From a virus: DNA of 30,736 bases. A program made the position numbers and the translations under genes. Location: positions 1 through 30,736 of the IMG/VR virus record IMGVR_UViG_3300044949_001206; one strand, given 5' to 3'. Below the pieces are notes generated by a model. That model was given only the letters and a program-made list of their open reading frames with translations, was not told where the DNA came from and ran no database searches. Positions 23,175-29,339 of this stretch are shown piece by piece. Position 1 is the stretch's first letter. The number at the start of each line of letters is the position of its first letter.

Positions 23175-23491
23175 CAGCAGACCTCCAGCAGCTCGAGCTG
23201 CACGCCCACCTGGTCGTCGTTGAGAGGGTGGACATCCGCCCGGATGAGGGCGCTGCGGTCCTCGTCGAAGTCCGCCTCGAGTTCGATGTAGTCCCCGATG
23301 TCCAGGTCGTCGAGCCCGCACCGCGGGAGCACGAACCAGGAGTTCGACAGCTCCCACCGGTCACCAGGGCCGGCCTCCGGCGAGACCTTGACCCGGTCGA
23401 TCGTGAGCTCCGCCTCCAGGGCGTCGAGCAGCCTCTCCGTGAACTCCCGCACGAACGGTGACCACCGCTTGACCTCCATGCTTACCGTCAT
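23174..23491 (-). CDS. Hypothetical protein (105 aa)
   Basis: ATG 23491 (MTVSMEVKRWSPFVREF) follows GAGGAGGTCTAGTA, two bases past the upstream stop. The N-terminal third is helical (FTERLLDALEAELTIDRVKV). The rest is beta-like and acidic (DDLDIGDYIELEADFDED, VGVQLELLEVC). The strand order resembles a small beta barrel, but I cannot place it in a family. Confidence 0.65.
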   Translation of the reverse strand: MTVSMEVKRWSPFVREFTERLLDALEAELTIDRVKVSPEAGPGDRWELSNSWFVLPRCGLDDLDIGDYIELEADFDEDRSALIRADVHPLNDDQVGVQLELLEVC

Positions 23492-23493
23492 TA

Positions 23494-23703
23494 CTAGACC
23501 TCCTCGAAATCGCTGAACGCGATCCGGACCATTTCGTCGTCAATCTTCTCGACCTGCCCGAGCGCGTCTTTCATCACCATCCGGATCCTGGCGTGGCTCC
23601 ATCCAGCCCGGACCATCGCGACCGTCACGGCCGAGGTGAACTCTTCGCGGATGCGCGTCACGATGTCCTTGAGCATCGCGACCTCATTCTCCGTCATCGC
23701 CAT
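23494..23703 (-). CDS. Small hypothetical protein (69 aa)
   Basis: The ATG at 23703 (MAMTENEVAMLKDIVTR) is spaced 7 nt after CAGGAGG, better than the longer upstream reading. The protein is helical: LKDIVTRIREEFTSAVTVAM, HARIRMVMKDALGQVEKI. It overlaps the previous gene by 10 nt. No family recognised. Confidence 0.6.
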   Translation of the reverse strand: MAMTENEVAMLKDIVTRIREEFTSAVTVAMVRAGWSHARIRMVMKDALGQVEKIDDEMVRIAFSDFEEV

Positions 23704-23831
23704 TCGTCTGCCTCCTGGGCCATCACCGCGGCAAGTTCTCGCATCGCGCGGTTCCACAATCTCACTGTCTCTGGGTGCCCGAACAAACGGCCCTCCACGA
23801 GGGCGTCGATCCCGTCGAGCATCGCCTCCAC
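23694..23831 (-). CDS. Tiny helical protein (about 45 aa, start uncertain)
   Basis: The frame ends TGA at 23696-23694 and contains VEAMLDGIDALVEGRLFGHP and RAMRELAAVMAQEADEWR. I place the start at GTG 23831, just past the upstream stop; ATG 23822 has a GTGGAGG purine tract close before it and is an alternative. Residues further upstream are an out-of-frame reading of the neighbour. Function unknown. Confidence 0.45.
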   Translation of the reverse strand: MEAMLDGIDALVEGRLFGHPETVRLWNRAMRELAAVMAQEADEWR

Positions 23832-23835
23832 GCGG

Positions 23836-24306
23836 TCAGAAGAGACGGATGTCGTCCGCCGGGTCTGGCTGCTCGAACAGCCGCTGCTGCCGCGGGTCGT
23901 GCTGCGTGACATCCTTCGGCCTCCTCCACCACGAGCCGACCTCGAGGATCAGCGTCTCGGGTACCCATGTTGTCTCGTCGTCCGGTGTCCAGTCCGCATC
24001 AGCGGTGGCCGTCGCCTCGACGAGCTGCCAGAGCGGGCCGTTCGTCAGGCGCGTGACCTCGGTTCCTTCGACGGTCACGACACCCACCGAGAACTGAAAC
24101 ATGCTCTCCGTCAGCTCGCGGATCGCCGCCACGCTGTCCGTGATGTGGTCCCACTCGATCTCCTCGTTCCGGCGGAGCATCCCCCGGATCTCCTTGTCGA
24201 GATCCACGGTGATGCGGGTGGCCGGGGCGGACCGCTTGAGGATCTTTAGCAGCACCGCGTGCCACTCGAGAGCGAGCACCGATAGGTTCCCGACCTCGGG
24301 ACTCAC
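23836..24306 (-). CDS. Hypothetical protein (156 aa)
   Basis: A GTG at 24306 overlaps the upstream stop as GTGA. The protein (MSPEVGNLSVLALEWHAVLL) has helices in its first half (ITDSVAAIRELTESMFQFSV) and beta-type sequence after (VVTVEGTEVTRLTNGPLW). The C-terminal ~35 residues are Pro/Asp/Gln-rich and probably disordered (HDPRQQRLFEQPDPADDIRL). No family recognised. Its end motif QQRLF..P recalls partner-binding tails such as sliding-clamp binding peptides, but this is only a resemblance. Confidence 0.62.
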   Translation of the reverse strand: MSPEVGNLSVLALEWHAVLLKILKRSAPATRITVDLDKEIRGMLRRNEEIEWDHITDSVAAIRELTESMFQFSVGVVTVEGTEVTRLTNGPLWQLVEATATADADWTPDDETTWVPETLILEVGSWWRRPKDVTQHDPRQQRLFEQPDPADDIRLF

Positions 24307-24647
24307 AGGATGCCCCGGAATCCGCGGTCCTGCGCCTCGAGGTCGAGGACCAGGTCACGCTCCACACGTTCGTCAATCGCCGTGAAGATCCCGCAGATGC
24401 CGACCAGCGACTGACGGGAATCCCAGTAGCCCTCCGCCTTGAGGTAGCTCCTCAGGATGCTCACCGCCAGGTCGGCGGAACTCTCGCAGTTGACGTGCAG
24501 GTTCACATGCTGGTCGTCCTGGACGGACCACACGAGGCTCGCGGCCACGCGGCCATCGGCGTCCCGGACGATAACCTCGACCTCTGGGCGGACCGGCAAA
24601 TCCCGACGGCCGTGCGGGTGCCAGCAAATCTCGACATGGTTCGGCAT
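24303..24647 (-). CDS. Hypothetical protein (114 aa)
   Basis: The ATG at 24647 (MPNHVEICWHPHGRRDLP) follows GGGAGATCACC. A much longer upstream frame is rejected because it lacks a start signal and re-reads neighbouring genes. The protein is beta-rich at first (EVEVIVRDADGRVAASLVWS, HVNLHVNCESSADLAVSILR) and then helical (AIDERVERDLVLDLEAQ). No family recognised. Confidence 0.65.
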   Translation of the reverse strand: MPNHVEICWHPHGRRDLPVRPEVEVIVRDADGRVAASLVWSVQDDQHVNLHVNCESSADLAVSILRSYLKAEGYWDSRQSLVGICGIFTAIDERVERDLVLDLEAQDRGFRGIL

Positions 24648-24658
24648 GGTGATCTCCC

Positions 24659-24799
24659 TCAGAAAACAGTCTCGCGCTCGGCGATGTAGTGATGACGGGG
24701 TGCCCGATCGTGGGCTTCCTGGACAGAGCCGCAGCCGACGTAGGCCACGGCGAAGATGACGGCGGCGGCTGAAATCCAGCCGATAATCTCGCGAATCAC
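24659..24799 (-). CDS. Small single-pass membrane protein (46 aa)
   Basis: A GTG at 24799 overlaps the upstream stop as GTGA. The product VIREIIGWISAAAVIFAVAY continues VGCGS and then a polar, His-rich end. One membrane segment (about residues 5-22) is followed by Cys in a weak lipobox-like context (Y-V-G-C). It could be a small membrane-anchored or lipoprotein-like early protein, for example a superinfection-exclusion factor, but nothing in the sequence proves this. Confidence 0.6.
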   Translation of the reverse strand: MIREIIGWISAAAVIFAVAYVGCGSVQEAHDRAPRHHYIAERETVF

Positions 24800-24960
24800 A
24801 GCGCGTACACCCGGCCATCGACGCCAAACAGCTCGCCCCAGATGATTCCGGTCTGCTGCTCGCTGCTCGAGAGACCCGCCAGGATCGTCTCGTAAAGCTC
24901 AGCCTCGGCATCGGTCAGGCGGCGGATGATGTCACCGGTGTTCGCTTCGTGCAGGTCCAT
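24796..24960 (-). CDS. Small early protein (54 aa), first gene after an early promoter
   Basis: ATG 24960 (MDLHEANTGDIIRRLTDA) follows AACGAGGAGATCGA, itself preceded by a small hairpin GCCCC-GCCC-GGGGC. It is the first gene below the promoter at 25040-25011, so early high expression is likely. The product is helical (EAELYETILAGLSSSEQQ) with a short hydrophobic end. No family recognised. Confidence 0.65.
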   Translation of the reverse strand: MDLHEANTGDIIRRLTDAEAELYETILAGLSSSEQQTGIIWGELFGVDGRVYAL

Positions 24961-25010
24961 TTCGATCTCCTCGTTGCCCCGGGCGGGGCGTGCTTGCTCT
25001 CGACACATTG

Positions 25011-25040
25011 ATATTAACGCGTCATCCTTCGACGCGTCAA
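25011..25040 (-). promoter_or_regulatory. Early sigma-70-type promoter
   Basis: On the minus strand: -35 TTGACG (25040-25035), 18-bp spacer, -10 TAATAT (25016-25011). The spacer contains a second GACGCG word, giving GACGCGT twice 15 nt apart, a possible operator. TCGAGAGC begins 8 nt past the -10, as in the other early promoter. Confidence 0.82.
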
Positions 25041-25072
25041 CGGGTTTCGCGAAGATTCCCGGAAATTTTTTT

Positions 25073-25110
25073 CGGCGGTTTATCGGCGAAGCGCCGGCGG
25101 TTTATCGGCG
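25073..25110 (-). repeat. Two 16-bp direct repeats upstream of the early promoter
   Basis: The plus-strand word cggcggtttatcggcg occurs exactly at 25073-25088 and 25095-25110, a 22-bp period (about two helical turns). It sits 33 bp upstream of the -35 and just after a stop codon. Binding sites for a phage regulator are likely. Confidence 0.85.
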
Positions 25111-25111
25111 G

Positions 25112-25327
25112 TCACCAGTCGATCGCGGCGCCCTGGAGCTCGAGCTCCGTCAGCTCGCCGATGATCGTCCGCAGCCGCGCGAGGGCCGCCTCCCACTGCG
25201 GGTGGTCGTCGTCGTGGTCCTCGAGCCACGCCTCCGCCTTCGCGAGCCGGTTCAGCGCGTCGAGCACCCGCGGATCAGGGGGTGTTGTCTTCGGGGTCGA
25301 GCTCGTCGACAAAGGTTTCTCGGTCAT
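25112..25327 (-). CDS. Small hypothetical protein overlapping the primase-helicase end
   Basis: The frame ends in TGA at 25114-25112 and contains MTEKPLSTSSTPKTTPPDPR then a helical acidic part (LDALNRLAKAEAWLEDHDDD, LARLRTIIGELTELELQ). ATG 25327 overlaps the primase-helicase gene by 53 nt. A further in-frame ATG at 25444 has the better Shine-Dalgarno (GGAGATCAAGG) and would give 110 aa nested in the helicase end. Both are possible. The first ~20 residues are Thr/Pro/Ser-rich and probably flexible. Confidence 0.6.
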   Translation of the reverse strand: MTEKPLSTSSTPKTTPPDPRVLDALNRLAKAEAWLEDHDDDHPQWEAALARLRTIIGELTELELQGAAIDW

Positions 25328-27137
25328 CGCGTCCGGCTGCGGCGTCTCGTCCGGTGGTGACGCTTTCGCCAGCGCCTCCTGATTGAACAGACTGTTTCTG
25401 TCCGATCGATGCCCACGCGGTGTGGACGCTGCTTTTCTTTCCATCCTTGATCTCCTCCGTAATGGTCGTCTCGAGTACGAGCTTGCTGTCCGGGTTTACG
25501 ATGACGGCGACCTTCCCCAGGGTGCCGTGCTCTCGGTGTTTCAGCACCTCGATGGTCGAGTGCGCCTCGTGGCGTGTGACCACGATGACGTTGTGAGCAA
25601 GGTCCGTGATCTCGCTCGTGCCCTTGATCGCGGCCTTGTCAACGCCCTGGTGGTCGCTGGCGCCCTTGCGCGGGTGGGCGACCAGGTGGACGTGCGCGTC
25701 GTAGGTCCTCGCGAACGCAGCCAGGCGGTCCACGGTGGTCTTCTGCGCGGTGTAGTCGTCCACCCCGATCCGCAGCCTCATCATGCTGTCCACGACGAAA
25801 TGCCGAACGTCGTACCGGCGCCGGGCGTAGGTCCAGACCTCCAGCAGGCGGTCGACCTCGAGGGTTCCAACGTGGTCGAGGAACCACAGGCCCTCCCCGA
25901 GCTGCCGGACCGTCTCGCGGACCATCGGCTCGTCGAGCTGGTGGCTGCCGGCCGTCTGCATGACCAGCCAGCGGCTGTACCTCGGGACCGGAAGCTCGAG
26001 GGTGGCGATGCAGACGCGCTCGCCGGCGTGCACGATGATGTTGCTCGCGACCTGCCCGAGCACGGTGCTCTTGCCGCTGCCATTCGCGCCGGTCCAGACG
26101 GTCAGCTCTCCCGCGCGAAACCCTCGCAGGATGCCATCGAGACCACGCAGCCCCGATGCCGTGCCGACCAGCTTGCCCTCGTCGAGGAACGCGGCAACGA
26201 TCGCGTCCTCGCAGTCCAGGATGCTCACCAGCGCGTCCGGGGTGGTCACCGTGGCGTTGTTCACCGCAGCCACGATGTCCGATGCAGGCAGCCCCGCCAC
26301 GAGGCACTCGTTGAGGTCCTTCATCGGCCACTTGACCACCGCGGTCCGCCAGTGGCCGATCCGCTTCGCCAGCTCAACGGCACACTTGCGTCCGGCGTCG
26401 TCGTCGTCCAGGCCGATCATGATCTCCGAGAACCGGTCCAGCCACGGAAGCCACTCCTCGACCCAGCGCAGGTCACCAGTGCCGCCAGGCATGCTCACCA
26501 CCGACCGGATGCCATACTCGGTGGCGCTCATCGCGTCGATCTCGCCCTCGACGATGAGCAGGCTGTCCGCGTCGTCCGGGATCAGGTGCATACCGACGAG
26601 GCCCGGCCTGGCATCGACCTCGTGAAAGAACCCCTTGCCAGCGATCGTGCGGCGCTTCACGTCGATCAGGGTGCCGGCGTCATCGTACACGGGCCAGAGG
26701 ATGCAGCCGTCACGGAATCCCACCCGCCACGCCCGGGCCGTCTCCACCGAGATCCCGCGACGCTCGAGGTAGGCCAGGTGGTTGCTGCTCGTGCTGGCCG
26801 CGGCTTCCTCGGGCGGGAGCCGGTAGACCTTGCGCGCGGTCTGGACCGAGACCAGCTCCCGCGGCTCGGCGATCGGCCGTGCACCGGATAGCCGCTCGAC
26901 CAGGGTGTAGTAGCCGCCGCGCTGCCCGCAGCTGTCCTGGCGGTTGCAGATGAAGCGACCGTCCGTCAGGCTGACGCGGAACGTGCGCTCGGCGGTCCGG
27001 CCCTTCCGGTCCCCAGACCCGCAGAACGGGCACCGGGCCGCAGCCTCGGGTCCCTTGCTGCTGTTGACCTCTGTCCAGCCCGGTATGTAGCGATCACAGA
27101 ATGACCGGATCTCGGTCATCGTTGGGGGGTTGAGCAT
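25275..27137 (-). CDS. Primase-helicase (T7 gp4-like: zinc finger, Toprim, DnaB-type ATPase)
   Basis: This 620-aa protein begins MLNPPTMTEIRSFCDRY at ATG 27137, with TAGGAGATCGAG before it. A CHC2-type zinc finger is at ~36-70 (CPFCGSG and CNRQDSCG). The Toprim primase centre follows: LLIVEGEIDAMSATEYGI (about 195) and IMIGLDDDDAGRK (about 240). The RecA-fold helicase starts with Walker A WTGANGSGKSTVLG (about 350), a Walker B-like RHFVVDSMMRLRI, and HVHLVAHPRKGASD with KGTSEITDLAHNVIVV towards the end. One polypeptide thus primes and unwinds DNA at the fork. The Asp-rich C-terminal tail (FVDELDPEDNTP) may bind polymerase or SSB, as in T7. Confidence 0.94.
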   Translation of the reverse strand: MLNPPTMTEIRSFCDRYIPGWTEVNSSKGPEAAARCPFCGSGDRKGRTAERTFRVSLTDGRFICNRQDSCGQRGGYYTLVERLSGARPIAEPRELVSVQTARKVYRLPPEEAAASTSSNHLAYLERRGISVETARAWRVGFRDGCILWPVYDDAGTLIDVKRRTIAGKGFFHEVDARPGLVGMHLIPDDADSLLIVEGEIDAMSATEYGIRSVVSMPGGTGDLRWVEEWLPWLDRFSEIMIGLDDDDAGRKCAVELAKRIGHWRTAVVKWPMKDLNECLVAGLPASDIVAAVNNATVTTPDALVSILDCEDAIVAAFLDEGKLVGTASGLRGLDGILRGFRAGELTVWTGANGSGKSTVLGQVASNIIVHAGERVCIATLELPVPRYSRWLVMQTAGSHQLDEPMVRETVRQLGEGLWFLDHVGTLEVDRLLEVWTYARRRYDVRHFVVDSMMRLRIGVDDYTAQKTTVDRLAAFARTYDAHVHLVAHPRKGASDHQGVDKAAIKGTSEITDLAHNVIVVTRHEAHSTIEVLKHREHGTLGKVAVIVNPDSKLVLETTITEEIKDGKKSSVHTAWASIGQKQSVQSGGAGESVTTGRDAAAGRDDRETFVDELDPEDNTP

Positions 27138-27146
27138 CTCGATCTC

Positions 27147-27848
27147 CTAGGGGTTCGGCCATGCCTCAAGGGGCTTGATCTTATCATCTCTCAGCAGCTT
27201 GGAGAGCTTATGCGCCGGGAAGTCATCCGGCTTTCTGTTGATGTAATCGAGGATGCGATCGAAGTATGGGCCTTTCCATCCGCCGACACGCTCGAGGTTA
27301 GCGGCAAGCCACGCAACACAATTCGCTTGCTCATACTCGTCCAGGTCTGCCCGATGAGGATACATGTCCCACAGCATCCGCCAGTGCTCGGACTCGTATA
27401 TCTCCCTCTTCTTGGAACTGTCATCGAGAGAGCGCCGCGGCTTGTCCGCGGCTGACTGTCGCGGCTCGTCCGCGACTATCTCTCTCTTCTTTTTCTCATG
27501 TAAGACCATGGGATCATGGGGAGTAAGATGTGTCCCTTTCACGGGGATTTCGTAACCAGAACCAGTCCCTTTCACGGGGAAGCCTGTCCCTTTCACGGGG
27601 ATCGGGTACACCCGGATGTTGCGATAGCCCTGCTTCGTGCCTTGACCGTGATTCGCGCCGAACCGATAGACCATCTTCTGCTGATGCAACCAATCAATCA
27701 TCGGACCGATCTTGTTCTTGCCGATGCCGAGCCTTGCCGCGATCTGCTTGTCCGAAAGCCCCACCACCATGTTCTCATCAGCCATCATCAGCAGCTCGAC
27801 ATGTAGGCCGATGTGAGAAAGCCTATCGAGGCCCTTACCTACCGCCAC
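27147..27848 (-). CDS. Replication initiator-like winged-helix protein
   Basis: The GTG at 27848 (MAVGKGLDRLSHIGLHV) is 8 nt past GGAGG and overlaps the upstream gene by 10 nt. The 233-aa product has an N-terminal winged helix (VGLSDKQIAARLGIGKNKIG), a basic and repeat-rich middle (three PVKGTG units at about 83-105, then two KKREI boxes) and a C-terminal domain (HWRMLWDMYPHRADLDEYEQ) like those of phage O/DnaT-type initiators or helicase loaders. It precedes the primase-helicase, and its coding sequence carries iteron-like DNA. It would open the phage origin and load the helicase. The family name is inferred from layout. Confidence 0.75.
   Translation of the reverse strand: MAVGKGLDRLSHIGLHVELLMMADENMVVGLSDKQIAARLGIGKNKIGPMIDWLHQQKMVYRFGANHGQGTKQGYRNIRVYPIPVKGTGFPVKGTGSGYEIPVKGTHLTPHDPMVLHEKKKREIVADEPRQSAADKPRRSLDDSSKKREIYESEHWRMLWDMYPHRADLDEYEQANCVAWLAANLERVGGWKGPYFDRILDYINRKPDDFPAHKLSKLLRDDKIKPLEAWPNP
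27434..27476. repeat. Two tandem 19-bp inverted repeats in the initiator gene
   Basis: gccgcgg-cttgt-ccgcggc (27434-27452) and gtcgcgg-ctcgt-ccgcgac (27458-27476) are perfect 7-5-7 inverted repeats spaced 24 bp apart, nearly the same word twice. They lie about 55 bp from the iteron cluster and may bind a protein or fold on single-stranded DNA. Confidence 0.75.
27532..27600. other. Candidate replication origin: three identical 15-bp iterons
   Basis: gtccctttcacgggg occurs exactly at 27532-27546, 27565-27579 and 27586-27600. Start-to-start spacings are 33 and 21 bp, near whole helical turns. A pyrimidine-rich tract tctctctcttctttttctc lies at 27478-27496. Iterons inside the initiator gene are the arrangement of lambda-type origins. 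All wobble positions agree between the copies, which a protein-level repeat alone would not require. Confidence 0.65.
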
Positions 27849-28066
27849 GACCGCACCTCCGTCGCGACGATCACACTGCCGTCCTCGTCACGCACGGTCA
27901 GCCGACCGTGACGGGTGGCCGCGTCGTATGCTGCCTCGAGGACCTTCCCGCGCCCATACTCCAGGTGCTCGAGCGTGAGCTCCAGCCGCTCTCGCTGGTA
28001 GCTCAGCCAAGTTGGGTCCTTCGCCGCGAACTCCCAGATGATGCCCATGAACTCAGGATCCCACAT
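27839..28066 (-). CDS. Small hypothetical protein upstream of the initiator gene
   Basis: ATG 28066 (MWDPEFMGIIWEFAAKD) has GAGGAGGTCGAG before it. The 75-aa product is helical and aromatic (WLSYQRERLELTLEHLEY), ending in a beta-type segment (GRLTVRDEDGSVIVATEV). It is the first gene after the SSB-gene terminator and overlaps the initiator start. No family recognised; a replication accessory role is possible. Confidence 0.68.
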   Translation of the reverse strand: MWDPEFMGIIWEFAAKDPTWLSYQRERLELTLEHLEYGRGKVLEAAYDAATRHGRLTVRDEDGSVIVATEVRSWR

Positions 28067-28135
28067 CTCGACCTCCTCAGAGCCCCTAGAAGCGATTTGT
28101 TCCCGCCATAGGTCACGTTGTACCTTCCGACGAGA

Positions 28136-28168
28136 AGAGCCGCCTTGCCGGGGCAGGCAGGCGGCTCT
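28136..28168 (-). terminator. Hairpin terminator or attenuator after the SSB-like gene
   Basis: A 10-bp stem (agagccgcct 28136-28145 with aggcggctct 28159-28168) and a 13-nt loop lie just past the stop of the SSB-like gene. The transcript continues TCTCGTC, so termination may be partial and let replication genes be expressed at a lower level. No obvious promoter lies between it and 28066. Confidence 0.65.
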
Positions 28169-28182
28169 CGCGACGTTCCGTG

Positions 28183-28602
28183 TTAGAAGTCCAGCTCGTC
28201 CGCGTTCGGGAGAACGGCCTTGATGATCGAACGCTGGCTCTCACCCTCGCCGATGGTCATCGTGAGGACCTGGACTTGCCGGCCCACCAGCTCGTCGAGC
28301 TTGCGGACCAGGTCGGGGCTCGAGACGGGCAGGTTCATCATGGCCGCGACCCACTCGCGGGCCACGCTGGGCTTCTCAGCGTTGCCCCACTTCGTGCTCG
28401 TGAAGCCGGGGATCTCGAACTCGCCCTTCTTCGTGATGAGGTTGAAGGTCCAGGCGATCCGGTCTTCCATCACGCCGGTGTCGCGGTTCGGCTTCTGATA
28501 GATACGGTAGCCCGTGAACCCGGCGGTGTAAGTCCGATCTGGGATCTTGTGGTTCACGCGGTCGGACGGGGCTGCCTTCTCAGGCTGGAACTCGAATGAC
28601 AT
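28183..28602 (-). CDS. Probable single-stranded DNA-binding protein or related OB-fold protein
   Basis: The start is ATG 28602 (MSFEFQPEKAAPSDRVNH) with GAGGAGGTCAAGC before it; a longer reading from 28695 crosses the promoter and is rejected. The 139-aa product is beta-rich with aromatic and basic residues (YTAGFTGYRIYQKPNRD, RIAWTFNLITKKGEFEIPGF), a helical part (VAREWVAAMMNLP) and strands near the end (GRQVQVLTMTIGEGESQRS), finishing with the acidic ADELDF. The acidic aromatic tip is typical of SSB-like proteins that bind partners. Its own promoter and place before the initiator and primase-helicase fit. No definite SSB signature is seen, so the call is moderate. Confidence 0.55.
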   Translation of the reverse strand: MSFEFQPEKAAPSDRVNHKIPDRTYTAGFTGYRIYQKPNRDTGVMEDRIAWTFNLITKKGEFEIPGFTSTKWGNAEKPSVAREWVAAMMNLPVSSPDLVRKLDELVGRQVQVLTMTIGEGESQRSIIKAVLPNADELDF

Positions 28603-28660
28603 GCTTGACCTCCTCGGGTCTTGTCGTCGGGTATGCTTGTGTCGGGGTGCCGACATGTCC

Positions 28661-28688
28661 ACTCTACCCCGGGTTTCTCGGGAGTCAA
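28661..28688 (-). promoter_or_regulatory. Candidate leftward promoter for the SSB-like gene
   Basis: On the minus strand: -35 TTGACT (28688-28683), 16-bp spacer, -10 TAGAGT (28666-28661). The 8-bp palindrome gacatgtc (28652-28659) lies just downstream and a related agcatgtc (28691-28698) just upstream, 39 bp apart, possible operators. The site lies between divergent genes. Confidence 0.6.
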
Positions 28689-28728
28689 CGAGCATGTCAG
28701 GTTAATTATTCGTGCAGGAGATCCGGCC

Positions 28729-29094
28729 ATGGGCGAGAGCGCGATCGTAAACGAGGTCATTCGGGCGCTGTACGATGAGCCCGGCGTGTGGATCTGGCGG
28801 AATAACTGCGGCGTCGCGAAGCCTCCCGGGGCTCGTCGTGCCATCCGGTTCGGCATCCCGGGCCAGGGCGACATCTCTGGTATTGTGCGGTTGGACCTCG
28901 GGATCGGCATTCCGGTAGGGGTGCGGCTCGAGGTCGAATGCAAGGTGCCGGGCGGGCGTCAGTCGCCAGAGCAGAAAGACTTCCAGGCGAAAATCGAAGA
29001 ACTCGGCGGGTGCTACCTGCTGGTCCACAGCGCCGATGAAGCCCTGCGAGAGCTGCGGGCATGGCGAGCGGACAGATCACCGGAGGAGAAATGA
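28729..29094 (+). CDS. VRR-NUC family nuclease
   Basis: This plus-strand ATG at 28729 (MGESAIVNEVIRALYDEPG) is preceded by GCAGGAGATCCGGCC. The 121-aa product is a single VRR-NUC domain: a helical start, IWRNNCGVAKPPG, FGIPGQGDISGIV with the G-x-x-D metal ligand, LEVECKVPGGRQSPEQKDF with E-x-K and the Gln, and CYLLVHSADEAL. Such small phage nuclease domains may act in recombination or branch cleavage. It is one of only two genes in the window transcribed rightwards, opposite to its neighbours. Confidence 0.93.
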   Translation: MGESAIVNEVIRALYDEPGVWIWRNNCGVAKPPGARRAIRFGIPGQGDISGIVRLDLGIGIPVGVRLEVECKVPGGRQSPEQKDFQAKIEELGGCYLLVHSADEALRELRAWRADRSPEEK

Positions 29095-29339
29095 ACGAGG
29101 GTCCGATCGAGACGGACATCGACGTGACAGTTCGCCACTCGGCGAACCGGCCAGGGAAGATCATCATGCATCGGATTTTCAGCGGCGATCTCGGGCTCCT
29201 GGAGGCCAAGGACCGCGTGTCAGACTACGTCCGCCTCGAGCTGCTGAACGAGCACGGGAAGGTCTGGGTCGCGGCTAGCCCTCGGACGGTTGACTGGCGG
29301 GCGACGCTTGAACCGGAGGCCGCTCTCCGAGAGCTTTAG
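29091..29339 (+). CDS. Small protein coupled to the VRR-NUC nuclease
   Basis: ATG 29091 overlaps the nuclease stop as ATGA, and GGAGGAGAA lies before it. The 82-aa product (MNEGPIETDIDVTVRHSANR) is mixed strand/helix, with MHRIFSGDLGLLEAKDRVSD and VWVAASPRTVDWRATLEPEA. No family recognised. Its 3' end overlaps the minus-strand gene 29275-29733 by 65 bp. Confidence 0.7.
   Translation: MNEGPIETDIDVTVRHSANRPGKIIMHRIFSGDLGLLEAKDRVSDYVRLELLNEHGKVWVAASPRTVDWRATLEPEAALREL

Noticed and set aside
24660-24911. N-terminal extension (residues before MPNHVEICW) of the 114-aa protein
   Set aside because: It is Arg/Ser-rich, has no start signal and covers two small genes that have coupled starts of their own.
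25383-26891. A 502-codon plus-strand open frame opposite the primase-helicase
   Set aside because: It mirrors the strongly supported Toprim/helicase gene; its sequence is Val/Asp/Arg/His-rich without any domain signature, as expected for an antisense shadow.
27532-27600. The three repeats as a CRISPR array
   Set aside because: Repeats are only 15 bp, spacers are 6 and 18 bp, and the array lies in frame within a coding sequence.
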